Source of the DNA: Pseudofabraea citricarpa
Taxonomy: Eukaryota; Ascomycota; Leotiomycetes; Helotiales; Dermateaceae
DNA: 64,000 bases
Assembly (NCBI GenBank): GCA_029641185.1
Contig: JAPWGK010000008.1
Location: 558,001-622,000, forward strand
Direction of reading: 5' to 3'
In this document: positions 21,955 through 34,861 of the stretch, piece by piece
How the letters are laid out: every line of letters starts with the position of its first letter
Position numbering within the stretch: the first letter of the stretch is position 1
The notes under the pieces: generated by a model
Database searches by the model: none
What the model saw: the letters and a program-made list of their open reading frames with translations, nothing else
What the model was told of the DNA's origin: nothing
Position numbers and translations under genes: made by a program

Positions 21955-24900
21955 CTTGCTTGCAATTGACCCTTCAAAGATAGACGTCGACTTGCTTGAG
22001 AGCAGAGCTGCGGCTGCAAAGACTGGGTTCCATGGCGACTTTATTTATTCTTCGGCCACTCTATGCGAGAATCTGCAGAGCTGGTCGAATAATTGCAGTG
22101 GCGGCCTGCACTTGATTAAACATTTTTCCGGAAATTATGTCATGCTCGTAGTGGTGGACGAGTAGGTCAAGGTTTATCAAGCCTTTTCCTCCACTCAATC
22201 GGCTTGTACGCGTGGAGATGGACCTCCACCCCCCAGACTTTCTCCATAAAATCTTTCGAAGTCTCCCCTGCTCTACGTTGAAACCCCGCATCTTAGACTT
22301 CGTTGAAATGACTTAATTCGCTAGATGGCGACAATCTCAGGTACGCGAGGGCAGATCCTTGGTTGACTCTTGGGCATACTGTTGCTATTGGTGGGATTTT
22401 AATATCGCTGCGACCGGCAACCCGGCGCAATGCCAGTAAGATGAGGAGGATGAGGGACGCCGAGGACGAACAAGCTCACGAGAAAGCTTTTTGCAATGGA
22501 AGCTTTTGGCGCAAGCTGGGCATGTGAGCCAGTGTAATTTGCACAGGACCAGACCAAAAGTCTCGATATGAAAGACTGCCAGCTATCCGATCCGATGTCG
22601 CCGAATATCGCATCACGTGATAGAACTACATGCACTGGCGATCACTGATGATGAACATGATGAGAGGTGAGATGTGAGATAATGCAGGGAGGGTGCGGCC
22701 AGAGAACCGAAGAGCAAAACTATGAATCAGAGTTTTTTTTGACATCCCACGTTCTCCAGGCCGTCTCTCCAGAGCTATCTTTTATGACAGGTCGACTGTC
22801 TCGGTTCGGTGCAACTAATCAGTTTGTCGGATTCTACTGACTGCAGAACCCCTTTGCATGTCATGTCGCAGGCCCCCCCATGCCGAAGTGGACGAGAGCC
22901 ACTTTATACAACGTGGGGTACTGCTGGTGGTTTGGCAAGCGGGATGGGCCAGCAGATGTGGAACGATACCAACCAGCGGATGAGAGACTTGGAAGAAAGT
23001 AAAGGCGAGAGAGCTTCCGGATGCTGAGAGCACGAGTGAAACCCTGAAAGGTGTTCTGGTAACGCAGCCAAGGGCACACGTGGATGAGTTTGACAGCACC
23101 GGATGATGCACCGAAACTCTCTTCGACCTCGGTTGATTGCGAGGCTGTGATGGCCTCCGCGATCAATCTCTAGCGGGAGCAGTATGGCTTGCGAGAAGAT
23201 AACGCTGCCAAGAAGGCATCAGCGGACAGAGACTAGGTAGGTAGGTAGGTAAGTATATCTGCACCTCGGCTACTAGCGGGTGGAACGAAAAAGAGTCTTT
23301 GCTTTTTGAGGGGACAATGATGCATGACATTGGAACCGGGTATGCATCATGTTCTGAGCGAATTCCAAGTACCTGGTTCCTAGCCAACGGAATGGAGGCT
23401 CAAGGAACGGGACGAGCCTATGAGGCGCTGGGTGTGGCATATGTTGAACGTCTCGTGTAACGTGGCAGATGCAACCAAGCATTTGTTTTTGTGGCGCCTC
23501 TTGCAGTCATGGCATCTTCGGTCCGCGTGGCTGACAGGTATATTTTTCGGATGGCATTCGAACATAGGATGAACGGCATCTGTGTACTCGGAAGACCTCA
23601 GCTCTAGAACAACGGGCCGTCTATCAGAATGAGTTGTTTGCATCACAATAGCGGTGAAAGCCACCCACGTCCAAATAGATGAAGTGCATCTGGCTCCGTC
23701 TAGATCTTGGTGTCCCATGCATCAAAACAATGGGTGAACCTCCTGGGTCCATTGTGCCCTGTCGTGAATAACCGAGTCCATGGATAGGTTCCGGAGGTTG
23801 CTCCTGAGTTGAGACGAGCAAGATGCTGGCGACATTGCAGAATCCCCAGTGATCGAGATGATCGAGATCATCTAGATCTCTCTGTAGCTAACCAAAGCCC
23901 TGTAGACGTATCGACGGTAACCGGAACCCAATCTTGATGCTTACCGATAAAGCTGCATCTGATGCAGCGTCATCCAAATCGCTTACAGCCACGTACTTGA
24001 ATAACAACAAGGATATGGGGTCGGTCACTTAGCCAGGAATGTCACCTTGCGGATTCCACATAGCCGTGTTCCCCGGTTCATCCAAAGGCATTGTTGTCAT
24101 ATTCACAAGCTTAGCCCAAGTCCAGAACAAAAGAGAGAATGGCGATCACTGGGTGGTGATAATGTCTTGCGGCAGGGTACGGAAATGGGGGATCCTTGAT
24201 CCATGCAGCTTTCATGCACCAGCGTTTTCTGTTGAAGAATCCCGCCGCCAATGACAAAAGGCCATCTTAGACATGTCAAAAGTCAAGCCATGAGAAAGGA
24301 CTTCCGGCCAGGGTTCCTCAAATTGCCATGGGTTTCACAGAATGTTATTTTAACGTCAACATTACAAATTCCCTGAAACAAGACGCTTGCCCCTCAGCTT
24401 TAGAACTGGCGAAGCTTCAAAGTGTCCTAAAGGAAAATATGATAGAAGACGATGATAAAAGACACTCGACTTGAATCTCTATCCTTCGTATGGGGAAGGC
24501 TAGGGCGAAGGTGTCTGCAGATGTTGAGACAACGACAAGGGGCCGCGGAAACGGGCAGAGGGTTACACACCTAATTAAATGCACTCTTGTACTTAACAGG
24601 AATTTGATGCTGCTTCTACAAAAGCCAGCAGACATAGAAAGGGGACCTGTCATGTTTGCTCAAGACATCTCTTGCTCACGCTCACATCATATCTATATTA
24701 TGACGTGTCGCAAAGAGCAACACATACACTGGATAAATCGTGCAGAAAACTCATCAAATTGAGGCATGTAACGCTGAGCAAAAACGCACAAAAATAACCC
24801 AGAAAGGAAACAAGAGGCATGCAAACACTCCAATATGTGGAGACTGATGCAATTGATGCCCAGTTGTGGGACATGTCTCGACGATCAAGCAAAGAAATGA

Positions 24901-24999
24901 CCGACGTTATCTCAATTCTCTTACAAATCATTATACACGCTCCACCGAGCAACCTCCCCTATCTGACATGGGCGAATGATGGTCTGCTGGAATTCACCA
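21955..24999. other. 3-kb gene-poor spacer
   Basis: This is a long spacer between the polygalacturonase start (left) and the forkhead gene's stop (right), so it serves as the promoter side of the first and the 3' flank of the second. It contains a CACGTG at 22614-22619, a TAGG repeat near 23234-23252, and two perfect short palindromes at 23856-23873 and 23952-23968. Short frames are present on both strands but none shows a domain, a plausible splice pattern or a signal peptide. A non-coding transcript cannot be excluded. Confidence 0.5.
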
Positions 25000-26528
25000 T
25001 TACAGTGTGTATTCTAGCGAGCCTCGATACCCAGACTTTGGTGTAGAGGGATCTTGGGCGTAAGGTGGATGATTGTCGAGATAAGATTGGCATGAATCTT
25101 TGTTGTCAGAGAAAAGAAAATTGCCTCCTCCGTCCACGAGTCGAACATTCTCCAAGCCACATGTGTCTTCGTAAGAGCTTTCACCAAGGCTGTAGGGATG
25201 ACAAGCGATGGAGCTCGGTGATGGTGGACTCTCCGGCTTGGGTGATGGTGAAGTGGGGTGTTGATGGTTAAATCGTGAGCGGCATTGATGCATGTAAGGA
25301 TGCCCCGACAGGTCGGCTAATTTAGATGGTCGCTGAGGCTCTGAACGATCATCTTTGGTTCTGTGTCGTTGTGACTTTATCTTACTAGCACTGAGGCCGC
25401 CCTTGCGACCAGAACTTTGCCTAGCTGTGGTTGAAGCATCGGATCTATAAAACTTCTTGCTCCCCGATCCTTTGATGCGATATCTGGTGGTGGATTGAAC
25501 ACCATCCTTGACGGCGAAGTCTTCCAAGACCCACTCGGTGGACTTCTTGGTATCGTCTCCAGGAACACGTCGCTCGGTCTTCTTGAAAGCCTAGTATGAT
25601 AAGCTACAGTAATCTTAGCTGCCATGAAGAAACTTACAGCATTCATGGACAAGTTGTGGCGGATACTGTTCATCCAACCTCTGGATTCTGAATTTCCCTT
25701 GTTGGTATTTTGGCGGAACCAAGCGTAGATATCTTGCAAAACCATGGAGTGCGTCTCACTACTCATCAGAGCCTTGTGTATGAGTTTAGCATATGGTTCA
25801 TCGCACTCCCCATGGCGGTCCTCGAAATCAACAACAGCCGTTTCTCCCAAACCAAGGCCAGCATCATCAGAAACAGGGCTCCATGACCAGCTGTCCATAT
25901 CTTGATGAGTACCAGCCATCTGAGTGCTGTCTTGGAAGTACTCCATACTGGAACCTTGTCTCATCTGCGAGAGGTCGTTTAACCCATCTTGAGCGTCATG
26001 GTTGGAGTAAGACGGGAGCTGGGAAGCGATGGGGTCTCGGAAAATGGAGTCCGTCTGGTATGAGTTCAAGTTTGTCTCGGTGCTGTCGAATATACCACCT
26101 CCGTAAAGAGAAGGCGATGTTCGAGGAACTGAGGAATTTTCGACCTGGCTAAACGTGGCTGGGTTGCGGGAGCCATCGAAAGTTGCTGCCTCGAAGTGGT
26201 AGTTACCGTCTGCAAGGTAGGGGGGATATGCAAATTGTTGTGTATCTTGCAAAGGTGAAGTTCTTGAAATCCAAGTAGATGTGTCATGCTGATTCACCAT
26301 GGTGGCTGGAAAAGTGTAGCTGGCAGCAAAGGTATTTGATGGAGATGCAGCAAGGCTCAGAAAAGTTTGGTCTGTCTGAGATGATGGAAGACCATCAAAG
26401 AGCGGATATCGGTGGGCTACTTGTGAAGTCTGCAATGCCGAGCTGGGGCTTTCGACAAAATGATCGCTGAGAGGGTAGTTGCTGAATTGTTGCGGCTGTC
26501 TATTGTCTGAACCCGTAAGAGGCACCAT
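25000..26528 (-). CDS. forkhead transcription factor
   Basis: This is a nuclear DNA-binding regulator. Exons 26528-25638 and 25590-25000, joined over a 47-nt intron in phase 0, give 493 aa. The winged-helix domain spans the splice at about residues 243-335: EPYAKLIHKALMSSE, then LQDIYAWFRQNTNKG and GWMNSIRHNLSMN, continuing AFKKTERRVPGDD and STEWVLEDFAV. The recognition helix NSIRHNLS is intact. The N-terminal half is Ser/Gln/Thr-rich and looks disordered. The C-terminus has basic patches and SPSPKPESPPSPSS, a likely phosphorylated region. An additional upstream exon cannot be excluded. I cannot tell which of the fungal forkhead groups it belongs to. Confidence 0.9.
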
Positions 26529-27590
26529 TTCAGAATAGCACTTGTAGATTCGTTGCCTGATGATGTGGCAGCGGGTGGGATGAAACGACCAAAATGTGTT
26601 TCTGGTGGTGTGACAGCAACGGCTGTGACCATTTGACTCGGAGATTTCAATGATGTGGGATAGGAGACAAAGATATTCAACGAGACATGGTCGGAGCCAG
26701 TACTTAGCTCGTTATAGCTTCAGCAGCTGTGCTGTAGGCTGGCTGTGCCAGCGCATGGATGATTTCCAGCTTGTGTGTACAAACGAGGCGGCGGGAGGTT
26801 ACATGAAGCAGAAACACACAGGAAGCCCACCCAAAACTCCATGCGATATGCTGTTGATAGATGCTTGTGATCAGTAATGAACAGCAAGCAAGTGCAGGGG
26901 TAGCCGGATGCACAACAAAGACGTTATTTCTACCGCCTTTCGGGATATCCTACCCTAGTCGGATAGGTGCGTCAGACTGTGCCTCCCCCCGTACTTTGTG
27001 CCACAAGGAGCCTTGTGCAGGCTTGTCCCTGCAAGTATTGGCATGGGCACTAGACGCGGCTACCGGGGAATGCATTGTTCTAGAATAGCCAAGGGCACTG
27101 TTAACCTCCCTCCCACGGCTGCCGGGAATAGATCGCATGTATGGAAGGGTCTGCACTAGCCGTCTTAAAGCCTCCAAGTACCGGCCATTGTAGCAGTGGA
27201 ATCGTAGCTTTCTAGATAGCTCAGCGGGTTACCGAAGGGTTCTGTACCGATGCAGAGCCAGGTGAGGTTAAGGGCCATTGCTGCTGATGTAAATCATTCG
27301 AAGATGCAATGAATAGCCAACAAAAACGTTGAAGAGAGGGTTACCGTAGGCAGCATGGTGCCGAATTACGCTTGACAATGCATTCTCCAATCATTGTTTG
27401 CACATGGCAGCGAGAGCTTTTCACGAGACCATGCAAATCACACCGTACAGAGAAGGCTTTGTGTCACAAACGACCTGCGAAGCTAGGAACAGACGAATTC
27501 GAGTGAGCAGTTTATATTGTGAGAGATCTAGTGGATACCTTACACTCTGAAAGCCTCATACCGCCCTGACCAGTTGCCCGACCTCTTGGC
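26529..27590. other. forkhead promoter region
   Basis: This 1.06-kb stretch lies between the forkhead start and the Cactin stop, both on the minus strand. A tRNA-like patch near 27213-27257 was examined and rejected. Nothing else is recognisable. Confidence 0.5.
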
Positions 27591-29393
27591 TTACTTCCGG
27601 TAGTAGATCTGGTTCGATTCGTTAGCCTAATGTAAACGGTCTGATGGAGAAAATATCGCCCTACCTTTTTGTACTGGAAGTGAAGCTGCAAAATACCCTT
27701 AAATAAGTTAGCGACAACGGCTCAAGGGTTCTCCTGCCAAAGTTTGATAAGTACACACCTTGTCGAAACTGCTCCTGAATCCACGATCCCTTTTCGCACT
27801 ATAATCCCATTCTTTGTCGACGATACGAAAAGCAATGTCCTCATATGGTGGTCCAGCTATAAATCGGATCAAGCAAGTATCCTCCTCGCCTGCTGGTGCA
27901 AAAGACTCGCCTCTCTTTCGGCCATTTTCCCGGACGATACGAAAAGTCGGTGCCTTCGCTTTGTCGATGAGGTCCGGATAAAAGATGTTAAACTTGTATC
28001 CTTGGACTACCTTTGGCGGAGGGTTATCATGGTCGTAATGTGTTTGGTTGTATTTATTCCATTCGTATCCCATTTGAACCCGATTGAAGTAGCGAGGTTT
28101 CCTCGGGCGGTATTTGTCAGCCCACTGGGGTTTTGAGTTGGTCGCAACTGACTCCTCAGCAGTAAATATTTCCTCGTTCTCGTTAACTCCTCGAGCTACC
28201 TCCCTTTCATACAAGGCTTTTGTTGCCTGGGAGAAATCTTCTGTGGGGATCGCCGAGAATCGTTGAGTGCCAGGAGGTGCACTAGAAGCAGATACCTGCG
28301 TTTTGCTCGTGGAAGCAGATACTTGTTTCTCAGGAACGTGCTGGCCCATTGGGATATAGCCTAGTTTCAGCACCTTTCGACGCTCAGCTACAATTCTGTC
28401 CAAGAAAGTCGCTTCATCAACCACGTCAGTAGCCTTTTCGTCGTTGCGTAATTTTAGCAAAGGTTCGGGGTCGTATTCACGAGAATATGGAAGACTGGGT
28501 TGGGTTTGTTCCTTTTGCGTGCCAGCAATGTCCATTGGTTCCTGGCCGTCTTCCATGACAGGGATGGGTCCAATAAGCAGAGCTTGCAGGCTTGATCGGG
28601 CTGCTTGAGCGTTTTCCTGCTCTGCTTTCCGTAGTGTATCGAGCCGACTATCTAGGATCGACTGATACACTTTCTTCAACTTTGCCTTTGCCTTCCATAT
28701 TAACAAACTCTTTAGAAGTTGCTCCCAGTAGTCGACATCGATATCATCGTTAGACCGTAGTTTGCTCCTGATCTGCTTCTCCAGGGACTCCAATTGCTCA
28801 TAGGTTTTTGGACCAAGTAACTTATCCACATCCGCTGCAACAGAACTCACCGCACGCTGCTCGGGTCCCAGAGGCTTCAACTTCTGGCGGCGGTCGTTGC
28901 AGATAATTTGCATGGTCTTCCAATATTCCTGGTTGTTTTTGTTGGTCTCTAGTGTGAGGTAAGATGCAATATCGGCTTCTAGCTCGACGAATTGTGCATC
29001 ATCGAGTCCTTCGAAGACGCCCTCGGGATCTACCACATCGAGAGGAACTTCTTCCTCGTCTTCATCTAGAAGATCTCGGTCCGGGTCGATAACCCGCAGT
29101 ATGACGGCCAGCCAATCTATCGGTTTCGCTCGTCCTTCCCGTACCCGGATATCAGCCTTCTTCTTCGCCTGCTTCAGGACAAAGCTGTCCTCCTGCGAGA
29201 CCCATTTCCTTGTCTGCTCATCCTCCAAGCTTTGGTTGTTGATGTTGTTGTTGCGTGCGCGGAAATCTGTTTTGCTGCCTGTTGGTCGTGAAGGCTTGGA
29301 AATGCGAGTATTGTCATCCCGACGGGGTGAAGTGATGTGCTTTGCGGGTGATGCTGCGCGACCCGCGAGCATGGCTCTTCTTCCTGGATCCAT
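27591..29393 (-). CDS. cay1: Cactin, spliceosome-associated factor
   Basis: This conserved nuclear protein acts with the spliceosome; the fission yeast homologue also affects telomere length. The exons are 29393-27759, 27697-27665 (33 nt) and 27608-27591 (18 nt), with introns of 61 and 56 nt, giving 561 aa. The N-terminal part is a basic and helical Cactin mid-domain (RKWVSQEDSFVLKQAKKKAD, then EGLDDAQFVELEADIASYL). The C-terminal domain has the hallmark YNQTHYDHDNPPPKVVQGYK, FNIFYPDLIDKAKAPTF, and AGPPYEDIAFRIVDKEWDYS. The two tiny last exons supply GILQLHFQYKK and IYYRK, the invariant Cactin end. Reading through the first intron instead gives an aberrant tail and loses that end. The exon assignment rests on this family match and on clear donor, branch and acceptor sites. 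Confidence 0.94.
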
Positions 29394-31489
29394 GATTTGG
29401 TGACGGGTTGAGGAGGATGAGGATGCTGAGGCTGAGAAGAGACGGTTGGTGGTTCAAGGCTGAAGTTCTTGCCGACAGGATCGAGACCAATGAGGGTGAG
29501 TCTAGCGTCGCGCCAGTCACGCGAAGATCAAGCCTCGGTAGGTAGAGGTAGGTACAAGTCACAAGTCCCTTGCACAATCCTCTTATTTCAAGTACTGAGC
29601 AATGATGAGGCTATGATGGAGATACCTTCAGTTTTGCTTGTCTCTTGAATCAGCAATCTAGTTATTATGTTTAAGCTGGATCTTCAATATTGGCCGACTT
29701 GAGGGCTACGATAGCTTAGGTATCATGTTGTATGCAGCCGGCTGGCTATTGCTCGCAACGTCCTTTGGATTGTGTGTGTGTTCCATCTCCAGTTTCAGCA
29801 GGCGGAATGGATGGGAATCATTCAGCGACTCAAATAGCGAAGGATTGCCAAGTGGGCTGTTATCTGGCTGTATCTACTGTTTCTGCAGACGACAGTTGCC
29901 GCTTACGGACCATGCCCAGGCACAATTGGTAATCCCAAGCCCAAGCCCATGTAGTCCGTACCTTATCTCACTCAGAAGACGGCATTCACTCGGTAGAGCG
30001 GTACAGCGCTGTCGTGGGTGGTGGTTATTCACATGTCATCCAAGCTGACGCTGACTGGGCTCTGAGACCTTCCTCTTCGGCAGCTCCCTAATTTCCTATT
30101 TTCCTGGTGTTGGAAACTGTTGGAAGGGGGACCTGGCAACGTGGCTTCTAGAAGTCTTGTAGAAGAAGCCAATCTCTCGCTTGCATGTTGGGGAGGAGAT
30201 GAGATGCCCTGATTTGATCCAGCGCCGGCACCTGAAGGCTGAAGGCTGAAGGGTTGAAGGCCCTGAAGCAGCAGCAAGCGAGCACAGGCTAGGCTATGGC
30301 TTGTCGGTACAGCAGTTCTTCACCCCACCATGGTTCTACCGCACCTTATTACAGTACACTTTTACGGTACCTACTACACTACAATTACCACTACCACCAC
30401 TACCCACCACTACCCAACAACCACCACTAAACTACAATTACCACTACCACTACCACTACCACTACCACTTCCCACCACCACAACACAACCACAACCACAA
30501 CCACCCACCCACCACCATCTCCCCGTAACCCAATTGACAAAGCAACGCTGGGGTCCATGCCCCCATCCCCCTCCCCCCCCCCCCCTCACCTCCTCCCATG
30601 CTCACACCCCCCCCGAATCGGTCAACGGTGCAACGACCAACCATGCTGACCACGACTTGCGAATTGACCTTCCGAATACCCTCACCCAGTCCCTATTGCA
30701 CCACTACAACGAGCAACTCCTGGCCCTCCAGCCCATTCAACCGCTGGAGTCTCGGGTTGTGAAGCACATCAGCGCATCCTTCGTCATTGCGGTCCCGCAC
30801 CGCTCCGCTTACTCTACCGCTCGCCTCGTTTCGCCCATGAAGTAGAGTTTAATTCTCGGGCTTCGTAAGAGCCCTGACCGTCTTCTGCTCAATACCCACT
30901 CGACCAGAGAGTGCCCCGTGCATTTGAGATCACTCTATCTTCAATGATTGTCCCTGTGTCAATCTTCACCACCACCATCACCACCACCCCGTTAACCGTC
31001 TTTCAATCTCGCTGTTGCCTCCTCCGAAATCCTGCTCTGCCCTCTACTTTGCCCCTCCTCAAGATACACAGACCTCGGAATGTAAGCTTCCACCCATATC
31101 TTCAGCTGGTGGCTGCGACTCGCCAGCTATGCCCCAGTGAGACCTGAAAGAACTGACTTTGTCCTCATAGACACGTCACCGAGCTCCTCATCGCGTAGTA
31201 ATCCATCGCAGCCAGCCCTGCGACTCTGAATCTCGTCACGATAGAGGGCACACGAGCAGTAGTTTGTCGCATTAGCTCGCATTCGAGCTTGCAACACTCA
31301 CTTCCTTTGCGGGCAAAGACTCCAGAGCTCCCCTCGTACACCCCTCTCAGAAGACCACCCTATTCGAATTGCGGGAGTGATATCTCAGCTGGTAGGGCCA
31401 AGTCGGCAGAGCGGCCAACTGGCCGTTGAGATAGCTGCGAAGCGGTAGGAAGGTAGGAGAAGGTCGCCTGAACAATAGCGACAGTGACG
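29394..31489. other. 2.1-kb divergent spacer with ACC/CCACTA low-complexity tract
   Basis: This is the shared upstream region of Cactin (-) and the cNMP/F-box protein (+). At about 30371-30530 there is a dense ACC/ACT trinucleotide tract with repeated CCACTA, followed by a 13-C run at 30573-30585. Frames through this tract give only Thr/Pro/His low-complexity peptides. The last few hundred bases are probably the long 5' UTR of the F-box gene. Confidence 0.5.
30371..30585. repeat. CCACTA/ACC low-complexity tract and C13 run
   Basis: The plus strand is almost free of G for about 160 bases and is made of ACC, ACT and CAA triplets, with several tandem CCACTA units at about 30440-30470. It ends in an uninterrupted 13-C run. 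Confidence 0.8.
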
Positions 31490-34377
31490 ATGAGACGAAA
31501 TCGTGGTGGGGCTCCATTCAGAGGCAATGGCGCTCCTATACCGGACTCGCTGTCCCTGATACGGTCCTTCAATATCGAGACCAATCCAACGAGACCTGTG
31601 CGCCCGTCCCCTCTCACCGCGTCGACCATACCAGACATGCCGCTTGATCTGCTGGATCGCATACGCTCCTTTCCCCTCTTCCTGTCCGCGCCGGACTCGT
31701 TCCTGGCTGCCATTGGAAAACACTTGCGACCGCAGGTCCATGCACCTTATGATGTTATTCTCACAGAGGGCGATGACGCCAAAGCTATGTACTGGCTAGT
31801 ACGCGGTGCGGTTGCCGTCACGTCGCGAGATGGCGAGGCGACATACGCTGAGTTGAGGCCTGGAGCCTTCTTCGGTGAAATTGGTATTCTAATGGATGTG
31901 CCGCGAACTGCAACAATCATCGCGAGGTCGAAGAGCTTGTTGGTGGTCCTGAAAAAGGAGGACCTTCGAGCAGAACTTCCCAATTTTCCTGAGATGGAAC
32001 AAGCTATTATGGAAGAGGCCCAGGAGCGATTGACGATTCTCAACAAGAAGAGGAAGGAAAGCGGGTTTGGACCAAAACTGACGTCCACTTCTCTCCCTGC
32101 GAGAGGTGGGAAGGTCGCTCGTGATGCGAAGCCAGGCGAGGTTTCAACAGGGGATGTGGGGGTGATCGAAAAAGGAACAGTGATAAACACAAGAAAGCGG
32201 AAATCTCCCAGTCCAGGAATTATTGAGGACCCTAACGCTGGCAGCGCACTTGGGAGCGGTTTCGTTAATGTGAGGACGACGCTAAAGGAGTTGCCAATCT
32301 TTTCGAGTCTACCACCAGAGATACTTCATTTCCTCGGACTAAGCGCGTTGCCTAAAACTTATCCGCCATTTACCGACATAATTGTGCAAGACTCACCTGG
32401 TAATGAGATATTTTTTATCGTGAGAGGCGAAGTGGAAATCATTCATGAGATGTCAAACGGGCAAGCCTTAGGACAGCAAAATCACGGCTCATACATCAGA
32501 CCACGCCTAAAGCAGGGTCAATATTTTGGTGAAGTTGCCAGTCTCTCTTTGGCACCCCGAAGGACTGCTACAGTACGATCTATAACAACGGTAGAGTGCC
32601 TTATGATAAGTGGAGAGGTTCTTGCTGAATTATGGCGACGCTGCTCGCCAGATGTTCGAAAGCAAGTGGAGGTAACGGCCAAAACTCGGATCCCGCATCT
32701 AGATGGCGATGATGTGGATATGGTAGATGTGGCCGCTCCCTCAATAAAACAACTAGAAATTGATGACCACAATGGCGTACGTCGAGGTTCACTCCCGCAG
32801 GTTACTTTCACACCTTCAAAGCCAGCAAGCCCGCATAGACCAAGCCGGGCTGAAGACAATGAAGTCCTGGAGCCATTAGATCCCGATCCCTTCTTAAGCG
32901 TTGACATGGACAATATGCGAGCCAGATCAAGGAGAGGCTCTTATGCGCCACCTAATCCAGAATCACCATCGGAGGAGACCTCAACTGGTCCACGAACAAG
33001 ATCAAGGTCACAAACACCGACTCCACCTTCAAAAACTGTGCATGCTATTACTCCCCCTGATTCGAACTTCCGCCCGAAGCGAGCAAGAACTGTTCAACGA
33101 CGTCCAAGCCAATTCAATAAGGGTTTCCTCCCAGATGATATCCTGGTCAATATTTTTTCCTTTCTGGATATCTATCAGTTAATGCGCCTGCGCCTGGTTT
33201 CGCTACACTGGTCGAAAATACTAACTACATCGCCGAAAGTCTGTCAATATCTGGATCTTTCGAAGTACAACCGAGTCATGACCAATAAAGCGTTAGTGAC
33301 TTCTATTTGTCCGTTTGTTGGCAAGCGAGCTCTCGCTATAGACATTAGCAATTGCTTCCACATCACAGACGAAGGCTTTGCGGCTCTATTTACACAATGC
33401 GGGCAAAATGTCCGCATGTGGAAAATGAAATCCGTATGGGATATTACTGCGAATGCAGTATTGGAGATGGCTAATAATGCAAAACTACTCGAGGAGATTG
33501 ATCTATCAAACTGTCGAAAGGTCAGCGATAACCTGCTGGCACGAATTGTAGGCTGGGTTGTGACGGATCCGTCAATCCCAATGCAGGGCGCAGGCGGCCG
33601 TCCAGGATACAAATCAGCATTCACTCAAACCCAACCTCAGCAACCTGCGTCCATAGGACCACCTCCAGGGACTGTGGTAGGCTGTCCGAAGCTGAAACGC
33701 CTCACACTGTCTTACTGTAAACACGTCACGGATCGCAGCATGGCTCATCTGGCAGTACATGCTCACAATCGGCTGCAATCAATAGACCTCACTCGCTGCA
33801 CAACTATCACTGATAGCGGTTTTCAGCACTGGAGTATCTACAAGTTTTCGAAGCTTGAGCGGCTGATCCTGGCTGACTGTACATATCTTACCGACAACGC
33901 AATTGTTTACCTCACCAACGCAGCTAAGTGGCTGAAAGAACTTGATCTTGTGAGCTTTCCCCCGCAAATTCCAATCCCACCCAAAGCCCTGAAACTAATA
34001 TCTCTATTTAGTCATTCTGCTGCGCCCTCTCTGACACCGCAACTGAAGTTTTATCTCTCGGCCTCCCATTCTTAACGCATCTTCGATTGTCATTTTGTGG
34101 TTCCGCTGTGTCCGATTCATCCCTCCGGTCCATCGGTCTGCACCTGCTGGAACTCCGCGAGCTTTCGGTTCGCGGTTGCGTGCGCGTGACAGGCACAGGC
34201 GTAGAAGCCGTCGTAGAGGGCTGCAGCAAGCTCGAGGTCATGGACGTAAGCCAGTGCAAGAACCTCCGCAGCTGGCTTGAGAGCGGCGGCCGGAAAAGAT
34301 GGGATGGATCGAGTGGAAATGGAAGGAAGGTCAGATTCGAGACCACCAAGGGTGATGGGGTCATGACTTTACGATGA
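31490..34377 (+). CDS. cNMP-cNMP-F-box-LRR fusion protein
   Basis: This is a predicted substrate receptor of an SCF ubiquitin ligase carrying two cyclic-nucleotide-binding-type domains. Exons 31490-33949 and 34012-34377 (62-nt intron, phase 0) give 941 aa. The first cNMP fold is at about residues 45-170 (HAPYDVILTEGDDAKAMYWL, then RPGAFFGEIGILMDVPRTAT). The second is at about 265-390 (NEIFFIVRGEVEIIHEMS, then KQGQYFGEVASLSLAPRRTA). A disordered, basic linker follows. The F-box is at about 545-585 (FLPDDILVNIFSFLDIYQL), and cysteine-type leucine-rich repeats run to the end (LKRLTLSYCKHVTD, SIDLTRCTTITD). Both PRTAT/RRTAT segments keep the phosphate-loop Arg, so nucleotide binding is possible. 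Whether it binds cAMP is unknown. An in-frame TGA seven codons upstream fixes ATG 31490. Confidence 0.9.
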
Positions 34378-34776
34378 TATCCTTATTTATTTTGCTTCCG
34401 GGCGTTTGCCGACAGACATGCTTTCTCCCGACCGACCGATTAGTCGTCGGGAACTGGGACGCTCTCTCTCTCTTATCTTTTGCGCATAGTTTTTGCACGT
34501 ATCTATCTACAGTAGATGTGTATGATATCTCCTCACATATGACGATCATCTCTAGGCGTCTTTGTATTATTTGTTTTTGTTTGTTCTGGCCTCGGCTCTT
34601 TTTCGTTTTCTTTACATTTGGGGCATCACATGCGCGCATATTTGGTTGAGGGCTATGTTTGGCGGACATTTGTTATTTTTGTTACTCGGCTCTTTCTGGT
34701 TTGTCGGATGTTGCCATCCTATGTTTCCACGTGCTCTTGGGACGGCTTCCTTGATTGAATTTTGGTTAACTGCATG

Positions 34777-34861
<85 letters not shown>

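Noticed and set aside
27213..27257. tRNA-like patch (TAGCTCAGCGGGTTA and GGTTCTGTACC)
   Set aside because: No D-stem pairing, no acceptor stem and a poor B box.
30330..30845. 171-codon plus-strand frame
   Set aside because: Produced by the ACC/ACT low-complexity tract; Thr/Pro/His monotony and no ATG with coding character.
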